Assembly: GCA_038030265.1 (NCBI GenBank)
Contig: CM075943.1
Coordinates: forward strand, 13,454,001-13,518,000
Length of the DNA: 64,000 nt
Origin: Corythucha ciliata
Lineage: Eukaryota > Arthropoda > Insecta > Hemiptera > Tingidae
Direction: 5' to 3'
Every line of letters starts with the position of its first letter. Position 1 is the stretch's first letter. This document shows positions 22,131 through 34,009 of this stretch, piece by piece. A program made the position numbers and the translations under genes. The notes beneath the pieces are model-generated. The model made no database searches, was not told the origin of the DNA, and was given only the letters and a program-made list of their open reading frames with translations.

Positions 22131-24944
22131 CCTTCTATTTCGGATTTTATGTCGAAAAATTGAAACTTCTCTCCCCCCCCCCCCATACCGGAAAGTGATA
22201 CTTTCGGAGCTAAACATTAAATTTTAGACCTGAGACGGTAAACAGAGCTGGCAGATCCTCTCCCACCATAAGTCTGTATGGCACAGCGGGCTAAACACAA
22301 TTTGGGCTAACCCAAACACACAAAATTGCGCGTCGAACCTTGCGAAAATTGGATTTTAGTGCGACAAATCAACGAAATCGGTTTCCAAGTTAAGCCGACC
22401 CTCGAAATCGGTTTGTCAGCAACAAGCATCCGCGAATTTTTGATTTTTGGTGAAACCGATGGGCGAAAATGTGTTGTTTTTTAGTGAGAAAAATCCGCAA
22501 AATTGGTTTTATGGAGCGAAATATAATACATATTTGTGATTATGTTAGCCAGATCAGGGAAAATATTTTTGCAAATTTGGGGGTGGGCAGCTGCCCCACG
22601 AAATCTACGTTTTTGATTCTATGGGAGGGCAACTGCCCACCCCTGCCCCCCGCTGGCTACGCCCATGCCAGCAAGGTCTACAAGGTCCAGGTCGTCGTGC
22701 CAGCGATGTGGACGTTTATTGCGTGCCCCCTAATAAGGGTTGTCCCGCTTTCAAGTAGTCTTGTTTCGCTTGCGGTGGCCTGGTCACATATAGCATTATT
22801 TCTGAACGATAGAAATTGTCGAGGTTACATCGTCCCAGGTATTTATTATACCAATTATTTGACCGTAAACGCGACTCTAGACTCTAACTAACACCCCTCT
22901 CCCCCTCCGGCAGACCGCTTTGAATCTACAAACGGTAACCGAGTTCATGTCCAGTGCGTCAACATTACGTTATCCGAATGGAATCCTAACGAGCTTTCGA
23001 GGTCAGTATGCAGGCCTAATCAACCCCTTCCCTCCATCTCTCCGTATCATCTCTGTGCAAGACTGAGTGATTTGGAGTCAAAATCGGGAACTGGCTGTGG
23101 AACTCAAAAAAACTCTATTTTCCCAATAATTGAACAATTTGTCAGGTAAACCTCTCACTTTGGAGCGAGGCTTAACTTTTTTTTAACGCTAAAAGTAATA
23201 ATAATAAGGTTAATATTATGACTATGAGGGCCGTGAAAATATGATTTGGTTCCAGAAATTCACTTTTTGACTCCCCAATGGACTGATGGTGGGGAAGGAA
23301 GGAAGGATAATGGGGGGGGGGGTGTTTTATTGAGAATCCCTGTACATGGAAAACGGCTCACAATATGCCATACATGGCAATAGCTGTGTTCCCCGCCTCC
23401 TCAGACTGATCCAGTACAGCTTTCTCTACGCATATAATCATCATTGGATGTAGGATTTACATTCTTGCACTCCCTCCCCGCTTCCATTACCACCATTGAA
23501 GATCCTTGTGGGCACCAATAAGTGTCTTTCAACGCTTTCCGATCAGTTTGCCACAAAACAAACGAATTTCTTGCGTTCAACTAAACACACAATGGCGTGG
23601 GTTCGAGCTTGTTCAACTGGTCTTTTTTGCAAAATAAGGGAAATCAAAATAATGAACTTGACCTACATTACAATTCCTCGGGGCTCTCAAGTCTCGCATC
23701 GTTCAACTTCTTCCAGCCCCATAAAATTTGTCAGAATTTCATCGACCGTAAATTATTTTCTCAAACTTGTTGGCACCTCTTCGGAATGATAATGAGTACC
23801 CTCTCATATACCCCCCTCCACCCCCGCACATTAAAAAAGGTTTGCCAGGCGGTCAAGTTCAACTCTCATCAGTTGAGCTCCCGGATTAATGTTATTATAG
23901 CCGCATAAATGAGAAAGTTCGAAAGCGTTGAAAGCATTTTGCACGTGGTAATAGAGTGGTGGGGGGGGGGCTTGATTGAAAGCTAATAAAATAATTATGA
24001 ATAAAAATGAAATTGTCGTAAAAAACACGGGAAAAATAAACAAATCCAGTTGTCCTTATTTATAGTTATCTAATCATTCAGCGTGTAGCTCATTCCCGGA
24101 AGCTTCCAGAAGAACTATTGTAAATAGTTTTGGTGCACTTACGGGAATTCCCAGACCGCTAGACGATCAGATGTATTGAATAAGGCACTTTTTAAACCGG
24201 TACAGTGGGGGGAGGGATGGAACTGTGCTTGACCCAGGTGAGTGGTGGGAAGTGGTTCAATATTATCTTCGCGATTGATTCACAAATCCCTGTTCGTTCA
24301 TTGAAAACTAGTTTTTTTTTTTACTACAATTCTTAGGAGAAAAGTTTGAATTGCCAATTTGAAACACGCACTAAATTCCTGTACTTTTTTTGGTATAATT
24401 TTAGACCTTTTTTTCAAGTTCAAAGTCATTATGAAAGTTTACGTCATTTTCAAAATAACAGACCCACGGCCCGGCAGACGTTGTGGACTTTTATTATGGA
24501 TTGAATAAGATCGTAATCCTTCCGCCTAATAATAAGTTTTTCTTTAAAAACAAACCTTGGAGCAATTTCCTAGGTCACAAAATTGTGACGAAACTGTTAT
24601 TTTCACGCGTTAGTACGGTAGTTTTAAAATTAATCACTTCGTGTTTACGTGTATTAGTCTTCGCGATTTATTTACTGAAGTAAAGCAGACACTTCACTTC
24701 TTCCTCTTCTTCTTCTTGATTGTGGTACAATTTAAAAACCAAAGAAGGGAAATGTTTAATTAAAAACCAACATAAGTCCTAAAAGAAGACGTAGCGGGCT
24801 GATATATTTTTCTTTACGCGGGCGGAATGAACCCCCTTATCGCCCTCTTGAGTCTCTCCCAGCGGTCGACATTCGAGACTTTACGCCCAGCTGTACAAAA
24901 ACGTTTATTTTATATTCACGTGAAATTTGGTGCCCTTTCGATTA
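22131..24944. other. No gene recognised; repeat scraps
   Basis: Holds a family G patch (22320-22520, listed separately), a transposon-end scrap near 22585-22680 (GGGTGGGCAGCTGCC mirrored by GGGCAACTGCCCACC, then GCTGGCTACGCCC), and G or C runs near 22176, 23309 and 23959. Open frames at 22469-22891 and 23496-23908 show no domain, and the first crosses the scrap. I call no gene. Confidence 0.35.
22320..22520 (+). repeat. Family G 30-bp repeat patch
   Basis: Phrases GCGAAAATTGGATTTTAGTGCG, AACGAAATCGGTTTC, TTTTTAGTGAGAAAAATCC and AAAATTGGTTTTATGGAGCG recur at about 30-bp steps. The same family is seen at 29140-29320. Confidence 0.55.
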
Positions 24945-25638
24945 TGTGCTTCGTTGTACTAAAACTGCGGCTTAACTGACTATTCGCGTGCGACGATGCG
25001 AGTGATTTGAGTACCAAATATTCAAAAATAAACTGACGATTAGCGACTTTGAAATGCCTGAACTGATCCCTAAAATTGAGTAAACTGGCTAAATGACTCC
25101 TAATAATGCCTAAACTGACTATTCCCACACCATTAAAACGGCTAAACTGCACTATTCGCGCCCCAAATTGGCAAAACTGACAATGCATTCAGGCGTTGAG
25201 AATGGCAAAACCGGCAAACTTGTATGCCCTAAAAATAGACAAGCCGGCAATTCACACCCTAAAAATAGTCAAATTGACAATTCACGCACTGGAAATGGCT
25301 TACCCGACTATTTGCGTCCAAACAGTGCTTAAACACACGATTTACGCCTTGAACAATATTGTATGAACTGACGGTTTGCACCCTAGAATGGACAAAGTGG
25401 CCATAATCCATAATGATACCCTAAAAATGGCAAAAACTCTATAAATGCCAAAAATCTCCATACTAATGGTGAACTGGATATTCACGGGTCTTTAAATTTT
25501 CAGAACTGACTCTACGCTTGCGAAAATTATGACTAAACTGACAATTCAAGCCGTGAAAATGGAAAAAAAACAACAAACAAACAAAAGAAAAAACATTTCG
25601 GCCCACCGAAAATGGCCGAAGTGACCATTTCGCACCCA
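24945..25638 (+). repeat. Family B 30-bp repeat array (sense)
   Basis: Clear monomers, for example GGCAATTCACACCC then TAAAAATAGTCAAATTGAC at 25235-25275, with period 30. The array abuts an antisense A array at about 25640. The same junction in reverse complement occurs at 56270. Confidence 0.85.
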
Positions 25639-25639
25639 T

Positions 25640-26220
25640 TCGTGGACCTTCACCTTATGTTTTTTTTCTCAACCGCGAATGGGTATTCAGTCAACATTAT
25701 AGCTCTGAATGAACGGTTTTACTCGATTTCAGCCGCAAATTAGCGGTATTTCTCATTGCAAGCCGTGAATGCTATCATGCGCCCCTTAGGACTAGATGCC
25801 CCCGGGCGGTCGCCCGGCTCGCCCCCCCCCCGCCTAAAAGCCGGCACTGATTACAACTTCCTCTCAATCTTAGCGATGAATTGACTTTTTTTCAAAATTT
25901 TAGCCGTGAAGTTAGTAATTTGTACTCATAAATAAGCAATTTTTTCCAATTTGTGCCATGGATTAGCCCTTTTTGTTCATTTTAGCCACGAGCTTGCCTT
26001 CAGTAGCCGCGAATTGGTTTTTCTACACTTTAGACTAAATTGGCGTTTTCCTCAATTTTTGCCGCAAATTGGCGTTTTTTTCAACTTTACCTGTGCATTA
26101 GTGATTTTTCAATTTTATCCATTAATTCGCGCTCTCCCAAACTTTTTTTGCGAATTAGCGCTTTTTCTTCATTCACTCGCTGTTTATTGATGGTTTTTCT
26201 CGATGTCAGCAACGAATTGA
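25640..26220 (-). repeat. Family A 30-bp repeat array (antisense)
   Basis: Antisense A monomers such as CTCAATTTTTGCCGCAAATTGGCG near 26055 and the long variant monomer near 25985 (GCTTGCCTTCAGTAGCC). It is interrupted by the GC-rich remnant at 25779-25850. Confidence 0.8.
25779..25850. mobile_element. GC-rich transposon remnant, copy 1
   Basis: A 72-bp insert in the array starting GCGCCCCTTAGGAC and ending GGCACTGA, with an internal palindrome CCGGGCGGTCGCCCGG and a C run. A clearly related piece lies at 61297-61370. The outer GGCACTG resembles hAT-type ends. No target duplication is identified. Confidence 0.6.
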
Positions 26221-26224
26221 CGTT

Positions 26225-27854
26225 TTTCTCCTTGTTACCTCTGGCAGTATGGAATGCAAAGGATAAAACCGGTGAGAGGAGGCATACCCATGAGTTGTGT
26301 AAAATGAAGTGTATACGCGCATTCAATTTGATAGTGTGCTTTGCCAGATTCACACTGAAATGGCGAAGAACTTAGTAGAGGTGAACAAATTCTTCATTTT
26401 CCAGCCAATGACGTCTTAACTGGTCGTAATTCAGTTCATATCCCTTAAAAATGTTATTTTAACTATAAAACTTGTGAAGAGGAAGGCTCTTAAAAGCCCC
26501 CTCAAGCATAAAATCTCCGCGTACTCGTCGACCTTGTTTAAAAAAGGCCGGAATTTCCTAATAACCCACCCCTACTTATACTCTGATATTTTTTTCATGA
26601 AGAGGTCCAACGCTTGTTTTTTTAGCACTTTTCATTTCCCTCCAAACTTTTTACCAACATTAATTTTTAAAGCATAATGGGGTTCTACACGTTCCTATGT
26701 AGTGCATATCTGACTGGTATCCCCCCCCCCCCGTTGGCGATGTTTTTTTGGGCCTGTCTTAATGACAACTGCCTGAAATCTTCGATTCGATTTTTTAAAC
26801 TTTTTTATACTTTTTCTCATCGCTCTCCTGTTCAAAATTTTCCTTTCTGAATCATAAAAAAAAGAAAATTCAAAATCTGCTTCCGTATTATTCTGCTACA
26901 ATAAAATTTCGTTTATTACCAGTCTAATTACTTTCGTATTGTTGGTTCATTAAAACGATCGACACCTTTTTCATCTCATTGCCTCTTAAACAAACACTTT
27001 ACTCCTCAGGCGGCTTTTTTCTGTTAATATACCCATTATATCGATCTATAATTCTACATTAATTATAATTTATCACATCATAGGCTCCATGGAATGGACG
27101 TTTATTGGTTAGATGACAACGTGTAAATATTATATCTCATCATTTATCGTCAGAGCGCCCAACCGATTTAATTTTTTATTTTAAATAGAAAAATGATCTT
27201 GATAATGTCGGTAGATTTGTTTCCTTTCACCGTCTCTCACGCATTGGATTTTGTGTGAGTGGTTTCCCTCCCACCACCTCTCATCTTGCGTTTTTGTTCT
27301 CATCTTTAAGTGCAACAAAAGCCGATTCCAACCATTTTACAATTCTCGCGGCATTGATCAAGGTAAACCTGTTGAGATTCCAAAGTGTTATTGTGTGAGT
27401 TCGTCGCAGAACTGGGACTGGGTGCTTCCAAAACTAGTCCAAACTGCGTACCACGTGCGCTATGTAGCTTATTCTTGCGAAATTGACATTGGTCACAATA
27501 GTTCCGCGGTGGATGGTAGTTGAATAATTTTTATTTATGGTGGAACGCCCGCGGGATGACTCATTTAAAACGTCGCGCGAGAGTAGAGCCGTTCGAGATG
27601 AAAAATCGGTCACCGTCTCCCCGACGACGATCGGCATTTTATCCAACATCAAAATAACGAGTTCGGACTTTGAATTGGTTTTGAGCGAATAGGAATCGAG
27701 CTTTCAAATTGTATTAATAGCTGGTGGATACACTGAATTGTTTTTATTCTCAAATTTCCTCATTCCTACGAGTAGGGGGCTCTGATTTTAATGATTATAA
27801 TATGACTACCTTCACCTATAATTGTGATGCCACGCATATTTGATAGGATGCCAC
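26225..27854. other. No gene recognised
   Basis: Unique-looking sequence with a C run near 26720. The region 27370-27660 is richer in CpG and has a 72-codon minus-strand open frame (27434-27652), without recognisable domain or splice context. It might be part of an untranslated or coding exon; the evidence is weak. Confidence 0.35.
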
Positions 27855-28830
27855 AGATATTCAGATGGGGAACATCCAAATTCGTGAAAACCCGTCAATT
27901 CGTGGTATTCGTCAGGCTTTTGGCGCTAATAGAGCTGGATTCTCTGATTTCCGCTGCAATACCCCGAAACTTACGACATATTTTGTTAAGGCCCTAAACT
28001 TGACCATTTTCGCTGAAATTAAAACTCAAAACAGTCAACTTCACGGATATTTAGCCTGGAAAATTGTAAAATTTCTATCAAATTCGGACCTGATTTGTAT
28101 AGCAAACTTGCAAATATTCAGCTCTAAATGTTGTAATCACACGGCTATTCGTCTGGCTATGGGCACACTCAGGGGTCCACTATAAAAAAGGGTCCCGAAT
28201 ATTGCAATTGCATTGCATGAGAAACAAAACCAAGAATTTGCAATTTCGCGTAACTAAATACTTGAAAACTTGAAATTTTACGAATATTCAGCTAGGAAAC
28301 TTCCAATTCTGCTTACATTTAGCTCTAAAATGTTGCAATTTGAGTCTATTGGTCTGAATCAAACTGGGGTCGGGACTGGGCGCTTTTCCCCCGCCGCGGT
28401 CCCGCTGTGGCAGGCTGGACCGGGCTCCGCGGCCGCTATACAAAAGAAATCCCCGAAAATAAGAATTATTTCGGGAATATTCAGACCCAAAACTTGCAAT
28501 TTCACTTAAATAAAGACCGAAAACAAGCAATTTCTCGAATATTTATATCAGGATCTTGCAATTTCGTACTATTTTGAGCGACTGATGAAATTTCGTCGTG
28601 ATGTTTGCAAGGTTTTGGGCGCAGTTCAGGACTGTTTGCCTAGGGTCTGCGCTCATTAAAAAAAATAATGGCCCGGAAAATGGAAATTTCGCGGAAATAA
28701 ATACCAGCAACTCGCTATTTCGTTAGAATGAAATACCAGAAACTTGGGATTTTGCGAATTTCAGCACATGAACATCAATTTTTGCGGGTATTTAGCTCCA
28801 AAATGTTGATTTTTTATGTATATTTGTCAA
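27855..28830 (+). repeat. Family C 30-bp repeat array (sense)
   Basis: Monomers with AACTTGCAATTTCGCG, GAATATTCAGC and CCAAAA phrases, period about 30 bp, e.g. 28260-28340 and 28480-28570. GC-rich insertions (near 28370-28440 and 28605-28660) interrupt the array. Confidence 0.8.
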
Positions 28831-29139
28831 ACTTTGGGCGCTGCCGCGGCTAGCTATTAGAAAACGTTCTGCGGTCACTCAGGCGCGGATTCGGAGTCGG
28901 CGTCGCACAGTTGCTAAACAGGTACAATGCCCAATTTCTGATAATTGAGACATCGGAAAATTTAGGAAACCCAAAGGCCGGAAAATTGAAAAAAAAAAAA
29001 AACAACTTTCAACAACTATAACCTATGTAACGTGAACTATTATAGCTTGGCAAAAATATACCTCCCGCCGAATGAGGTGAACTCAGCGCAGTGGTGGAGG
29101 GAAAGATCTTATGTCCCACAGCTAGCACTGCGATTCTAA
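28831..29139. other. Transition sequence, no gene
   Basis: Contains a GC-rich phrase near 28840-28910, a run of 14 A near 28990 and no recognisable feature. Confidence 0.35.
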
Positions 29140-29320
29140 ACCCTCAAAATTGGGTTTTTTTAATGAGCGAAATCCGGGAAATTCCTTTTTTTATTGAGTG
29201 AAACCAGCTTAAAACGGTTCTTAGTGCGAAAAATCGGCGCAATGGGTCACTGAAATATGCCGACCAGTGAAATTGGTTTACTGGCAAACAAATTTTTGCG
29301 AAATTAGCTTTTCATCCAAT
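29140..29320 (+). repeat. Family G 30-bp repeat patch
   Basis: Phrases TGAGCGAAATCCGGGAAATTCC, TTGAGTGAAACCAGC, TTAGTGCGAAAAATCGG and CAGTGAAATTGGTTT occur at about 30-bp steps. It directly precedes the D array. Confidence 0.55.
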
Positions 29321-30490
29321 TGACAGTCTCCTCATGAAATTGACAATTTCTTCATAAAATGTACAATTTCCTAATAAAATATACAATTTCCTCATAACAT
29401 TGACAATTTCCTTGTAAAATTGACAAATTTCCTCAGAAAATTAACGATTTCCTCATGAAATAGATAATTTTCTCATAAAATTGACGATTTCCTTATAAAA
29501 GTGACAATTTCCTTATAAAAGTGACAATTTCACCATACAATTTATTATTTCCTCATAAAATTGACAATTTCCTCATAAAACATACAATTTCCTCCTAAAA
29601 TTCACAATTTCCTTATTCCCTCATCCAATTTCCTCATAAAATTGACAATTTCCTCATACAATTGACAATTTCGTCATAAAACATACAATTTCATCATAAA
29701 TACACGATTTCCTTAGAAAATTGAAAAATTGAAAATTCTCTCATAAAATTGACAATATCTTCATAAAATTGATTATTTCCTCATAAAATTGACAATTTAC
29801 TTATAAAATTGACAATTTACTTATAAAATTGACAATTTACTTATAAAGATGACATTTTACTTATAAAATTGGCAATTTCATCATAAAATTGACAATGTCC
29901 CCGTAAACTTGATAATTTCCAAACGATCACCAGTGACTGTCAGACTGTATTAACAATAATCAACAAAAGGGCAATTGCCTATCGAGTTATGGGGTAACAT
30001 TAATATGTTTCACGGAACCAAAAATAAAACTATTAAGGGTAAGTTACAATGAAATTGATAATTTCCACGTCAAATTGACAATTTCGGCTTGACAAGTTTT
30101 CAATTAAATTGACTATGCACTGATAAAAATGACAATTTCCTCGTAAAACTGACAATTTCGTCCTAAGATTAACGATTCCAAGAAAATTTACGATTTCTTC
30201 TTGAAATTAACAATTTCCAATTCGAACTAACAATTCCTTACAAGTTGAAAATTCATTGAAAAAGGTCAATTTTCTCTTTATACTGACAATTCCTCGTACA
30301 ATGCGTCATTTCTTCTTAAAATTGACTATTTCTTTAAACTGACGATGTACTCATCAAATTGACACCTTTTAGACTGGAAATTTTTTCATAAAATCAACCA
30401 TTATGCTCGTATGCTTAAGATGACTTATGAAAAATTGAAAGTTCTCTCATAAAACAGACATTTTCGTAATGAAACCGACGAGTATTTATA
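29320..30490 (+). repeat. Family D 20-bp repeat array
   Basis: A tandem array of TTGACAATTTCCTCATAAAA, unit 20 bp. It is best preserved at 29540-29900, where successive units differ by one or two bases, and it becomes degenerate towards 30490. It is very AT-rich, lacks CpG, and is interrupted at 29930-30050 by unique sequence. It is the only family here with a 20-bp rather than 30-bp unit. Confidence 0.9.
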
Positions 30491-30499
30491 ATTTAATGG

Positions 30500-30960
30500 A
30501 TAATATGTCACCTTAACATTGCTCTTGGTGAAGCATTTCGCATATTTGTTGCCCTTGACGCGGCATTTCACGTAAATTTTGCCTTGAATGTGGTGAATCA
30601 CGTGAGTGTTGTCCCGAATGTTGCATTTTGCCCGCCGTGGGACATTTTGCGTTAGTTCACTCGTCGTGTCGCGGCCTTTCGAAAGAGTTTTTTTTTTTCT
30701 TTCTCACAATGTGACGTTTCACTTAAAGTTTGCCCTTGGTGTGACCTTTCGCATACATTTTGCCCTTCACGTGGTGGCGTCAACGTCAATCCCCCCCCCC
30801 TCAATGGGGCCATTCGCGAGAGTTTTTCCGTTAAACAACTTAGCATTTCGCGACTCTCGAGAACCTCTGATGCTCGACTCCAAGAGAGGGGTCATGGCCC
30901 TTGTGGCCCCTCCCTTAGATCCGCCGCTGCGGTTCACTTGAACATTGCCCCGAAGCTTGC
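30500..30960 (+). repeat. Family E 30-bp repeat array
   Basis: Monomers with TTGCCCTTGACGCGGCATTTC, CACGTAAATTTTGCC and GTGACCTTTCGCATACATTTTGCCC phrases at about 30-31 bp. It follows the D array directly and contains the remnant transposon end at 30780-30935. Confidence 0.7.
30780..30935. mobile_element. hAT-like transposon remnant
   Basis: A terminus-like phrase AGATCCGCCGCTGCGG at 30918-30933, preceded by GGCCCCTCCC, resembles the CAGTGGCGGATC end of the element at 8839-9262. A C run at 30790 may mark the other side, but no inverted partner or duplication was found. Confidence 0.45.
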
Positions 30961-31039
30961 CATTTCGTTCGAGTAAAGACGAGAAACCACGAGACTGTTC
31001 GTACTCATGCAATGTCGGTGGATTTTGATTTCCAAAATG

Positions 31040-31440
31040 ACATAAGTTCGTGGCTATTCATCGAGATTTTGGCGCTCTCGTGAACATCAGCTAAAAAAAA
31101 AAAAAAAAAAAAAAAAATAGTTCCCAAAACTTGTGATTTTAATGAAAATAAGACCTGAAATTAGCATTTTCCCAGGAATTAAGACCCGAAGGTTATAATG
31201 CCGGACGGGTTCGACTGGATTCCAAGCCCACTACAATAAAAGGGTGTCGGTACTTGTCATTTCGCAAAATTACAAACCAGAAACGTGCTATTTCACTGAT
31301 TTTTGAGCTCCAAACTTGCAATTTCACAGATTTTCATCTCTGAATGGAGCAACTTAGGGGTGAATTGACTTCAAAGTTGCAATTCAGTGGCTTTTTGGTT
31401 TATCTACTGCGCCATTCATGTCATACACGAATAATGACGT
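31040..31440 (+). repeat. Family C 30-bp repeat array (sense)
   Basis: Phrases ACTTGTCATTTCGC, AACTTGCAATTTCAC and AAGTTGCAATTCAGTGG at about 30-bp steps. A run of A near 31094-31118 interrupts it. Confidence 0.65.
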
Positions 31441-31446
31441 TTAATA

Positions 31447-31747
31447 GCGAAATTATCACTTTAAAATTTCGCGTATTTTACCCCTAAAATTGTTATTTCG
31501 CGACTGCTTATAGTCGCAAACACGCAGTTTAGCGACTATTTAGTCCAAAACTTGCAATTTTTATGGATATTATGCATATCGTGACTGGACTCTTTGGCCA
31601 CCGCTTGCAATTTTTGTGGCAAAGAATTCATAAAAGTTGCTGTGTTTTGGACTAAATAGTCGCTAAACTGCGCGATTGCGACTATAAGCAGCCGCGAAAT
31701 AACTATTTTAGGGGGAAAATCCGCGATATTGTAAAGTGATAATCGCG
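31447..31747. repeat. Long inverted repeat with arms of about 115 bp
   Basis: The left arm (31447-31565) and the reverse complement of the right arm (31626-31747) share in order ATTATCACTTTA, CCCCTAAAAT, GTTATTTCGCG, CTGCTTATAGTCGCAA, GCAGTTTAGCGACTATTTAG and TCCAAAAC. Differences are scattered point changes. The loop is about 60 bp and contains family C phrases. It may have arisen as an inverted duplication of C monomers or as a foldback element. No target duplication was found. Confidence 0.85.
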
Positions 31748-31749
31748 AC

Positions 31750-34009
31750 AGTGCACAAAAAGATCAGACATCCATTACACCAACTCGATGAAACTGGACG
31801 TTATGACGGTTGAGAATGTTGAGTGCACATATTGTAACCAATTAAAAACAAGTAGCTATTCAATTGTCTATATGTACAGTTAGGAGATAAAATTGAAAGT
31901 TTTCAATAGCTTGTAGACTGCATGTAACCTATTCTGCAATATATAATTTACGAATAATGCAGTTAATTACAAGATTTCCAAGGATTTCACGAAGAATATA
32001 TCATAGGAACTATTGATGTTACCTCTTTGATTTTTTTTTTTAAATGCTCTTTTACCTTCAATGTTCCTCTAAGGAAAATGAAGTACGTGGTTTTATTTTT
32101 TTGGCGAAGTTTACGACAAAGGAACGACGCTTATTTTTTCCCGCTATAGTACTACCTCAAACTACAAAAATGTTCATTGTTTTACACGTTAAAAATGAAC
32201 GCTACTCGACGACGAGATTAGGATAGATTAAATCAAATTAGAGTCTAGCGTTTCTCATGCATGCTCGCCGGGGATTTTTTAAAGCATTTTTATAACATCC
32301 GGGACTTGGAAGGCGAAGAAGGCAAAATTATCCCTTTACATGATGTGACCTTTAATGTATAACAACCTGTTGCTAGACTATAGTGAATAGTGCTATAGCC
32401 TCGGCCTTATAAATTGCAGAATTCTAATAATGCCAAATTATGATTGGTAGGAACAGAGAGAGCACACGCATGAGCTATGGGGTTGAATTATACGGTTGTG
32501 ACTACTTCCCCTTTGAGCACGGTTTGTGGGATCACCAGGCAAATTTAATAATAAAAATGAGAATAGTAAAAAAAAAATAGTAATACCGACACAACTATTT
32601 TCCTTTGGTTAATATTTGACTTTTTCCCCCAGAAAAAATAAAATTAGGGGGAAAAATGGCGACTACTGTGCATCAGAATTTCAGCTGCAAGAATTCAAAT
32701 AAAGAAGGTGGAAGTCACACTTACATTTCTCAGGTCACTCGACATTTGAGCGACTGCAAGGATTCTTTGCAAAAGATTCCGGGAGCATAATCGTTTGTTT
32801 GTCTGGCTCTGGGGGGGGGGGGGGGGGGTAGTGCATTGTTTTAAATAAGATTGCGATAAATTACGATAGCCGGCATCGACGACTAGACAGACGAGGCCGG
32901 CGATTTGTGTTCTTTTTCATTGAGCTTTTCCTATGCTTTGTGTAAATGTGGTTGACCTATAACACTGACACGTAGATCTTCTTTAACCTTTCTTGGCTTT
33001 ATACGCGTTTCCTACTCTTGACTTGAATTCGATTAGAAAAAAAAGGTAATACCAGCCAACTTTTTTTTTTTAAACTTATTATTGATTTATATATTTTATT
33101 TTACATAAATATAATCGTAAAGTGGCGGACTTGTGAAGCATGAACCGTGAACGCCGCCGTTGAATATTCTTGAGCAGTCGGGTGGCTTGTCAGCCTCCCT
33201 CTCAACAAGATTATAAATATCGACAATTTTGTCTATATGGATATCATCCCAAGACAAACAACCGGAGAAACAGGTGCGTTTCAACTATCATATACGATAA
33301 AAATATAAATTTAGCCGTCATTTTGTGTCAAATCAAGCGCACTAACGGATCAAATCTTTAAAAGGAGAGAGAAAGAAAAAAAAAGTTGTGCAATTAATGG
33401 GTCAATCGAGAAGCCTTTTCACGCATAACTAAAACATAAATTCCATCACATATTTTCTTCAAAGAAATCCTTTCATCAACTGATTATTTACATAACAATG
33501 GATGCTCATAGCCCCGATATTTCTTTTTTCTTCTCGCTCTCGAGCTTTACTGTAAGGCGTTAGAACCATGGGTCTTAAAGAAACTTTAAAAATTAATTCA
33601 TACATTGTCGTAGACTTACGTAAATTTTTTCCCGGATTTATATAAATAATAACGGCAATAATTTATATATGAAAATAAAAAGTTAGTGATTTTTAAAAGC
33701 GAGCAAAACTAACGCGTGTAATACACGCCTACGTTGTAATCTATGGGTGTACATGTACATCAGTTCTTGGCTTTGTATAGTACGCAGTATTTCCTAGTTT
33801 TAATGAAAAACACGTACATTTCCATGTCAAATGTTTGTGTAGGCGCAGTTAGGGTTGGAGAACCGTAATTTTCTGACGATGAGTCAGAACAAGTGGCGTC
33901 GTTTTCAATTATAATAACGTTTGGCCCAATATGAGACCGTCAACTCGGTGGCGAACGAGTGTCATCCACACATTCAAAAACCACTGGCCAACCTGAATCT
34001 GGCCAATCA
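31750..34009. other. No confident gene; G homopolymer and a weak exon candidate
   Basis: Mostly unique sequence. It holds a run of 18 G at 32811-32828 and the weak minus-strand candidate at 33096-33284, listed separately. Confidence 0.35.
33096..33284 (-). CDS. Weak candidate terminal exon, unidentified
   Basis: A 62-codon minus-strand frame with balanced composition, unlike the repeat-derived frames nearby. It ends in TAA followed within a few bases by AAAATAAAAT, which could supply an AATAAA-like poly(A) signal. It begins near a possible TATGATAG acceptor. The peptide has four cysteines (TCFSGC, PPDCSR, HGSCF) and an aromatic C-terminus (YDYIYVK). I recognise no family. Length and context are also compatible with chance, so this is only a candidate. 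Confidence 0.22.
   Translation of the reverse strand: MKRTCFSGCLSWDDIHIDKIVDIYNLVEREADKPPDCSRIFNGGVHGSCFTSPPLYDYIYVK

Noticed and set aside
22469..22891. 140-codon plus-strand open frame.
   Set aside because: It crosses a family G patch and a transposon-end scrap, and no domain is visible.
29320..30490. CRISPR array (20-bp repeats).
   Set aside because: The units are directly tandem with no unique spacers, degenerate, and in a eukaryotic setting. It is a satellite.
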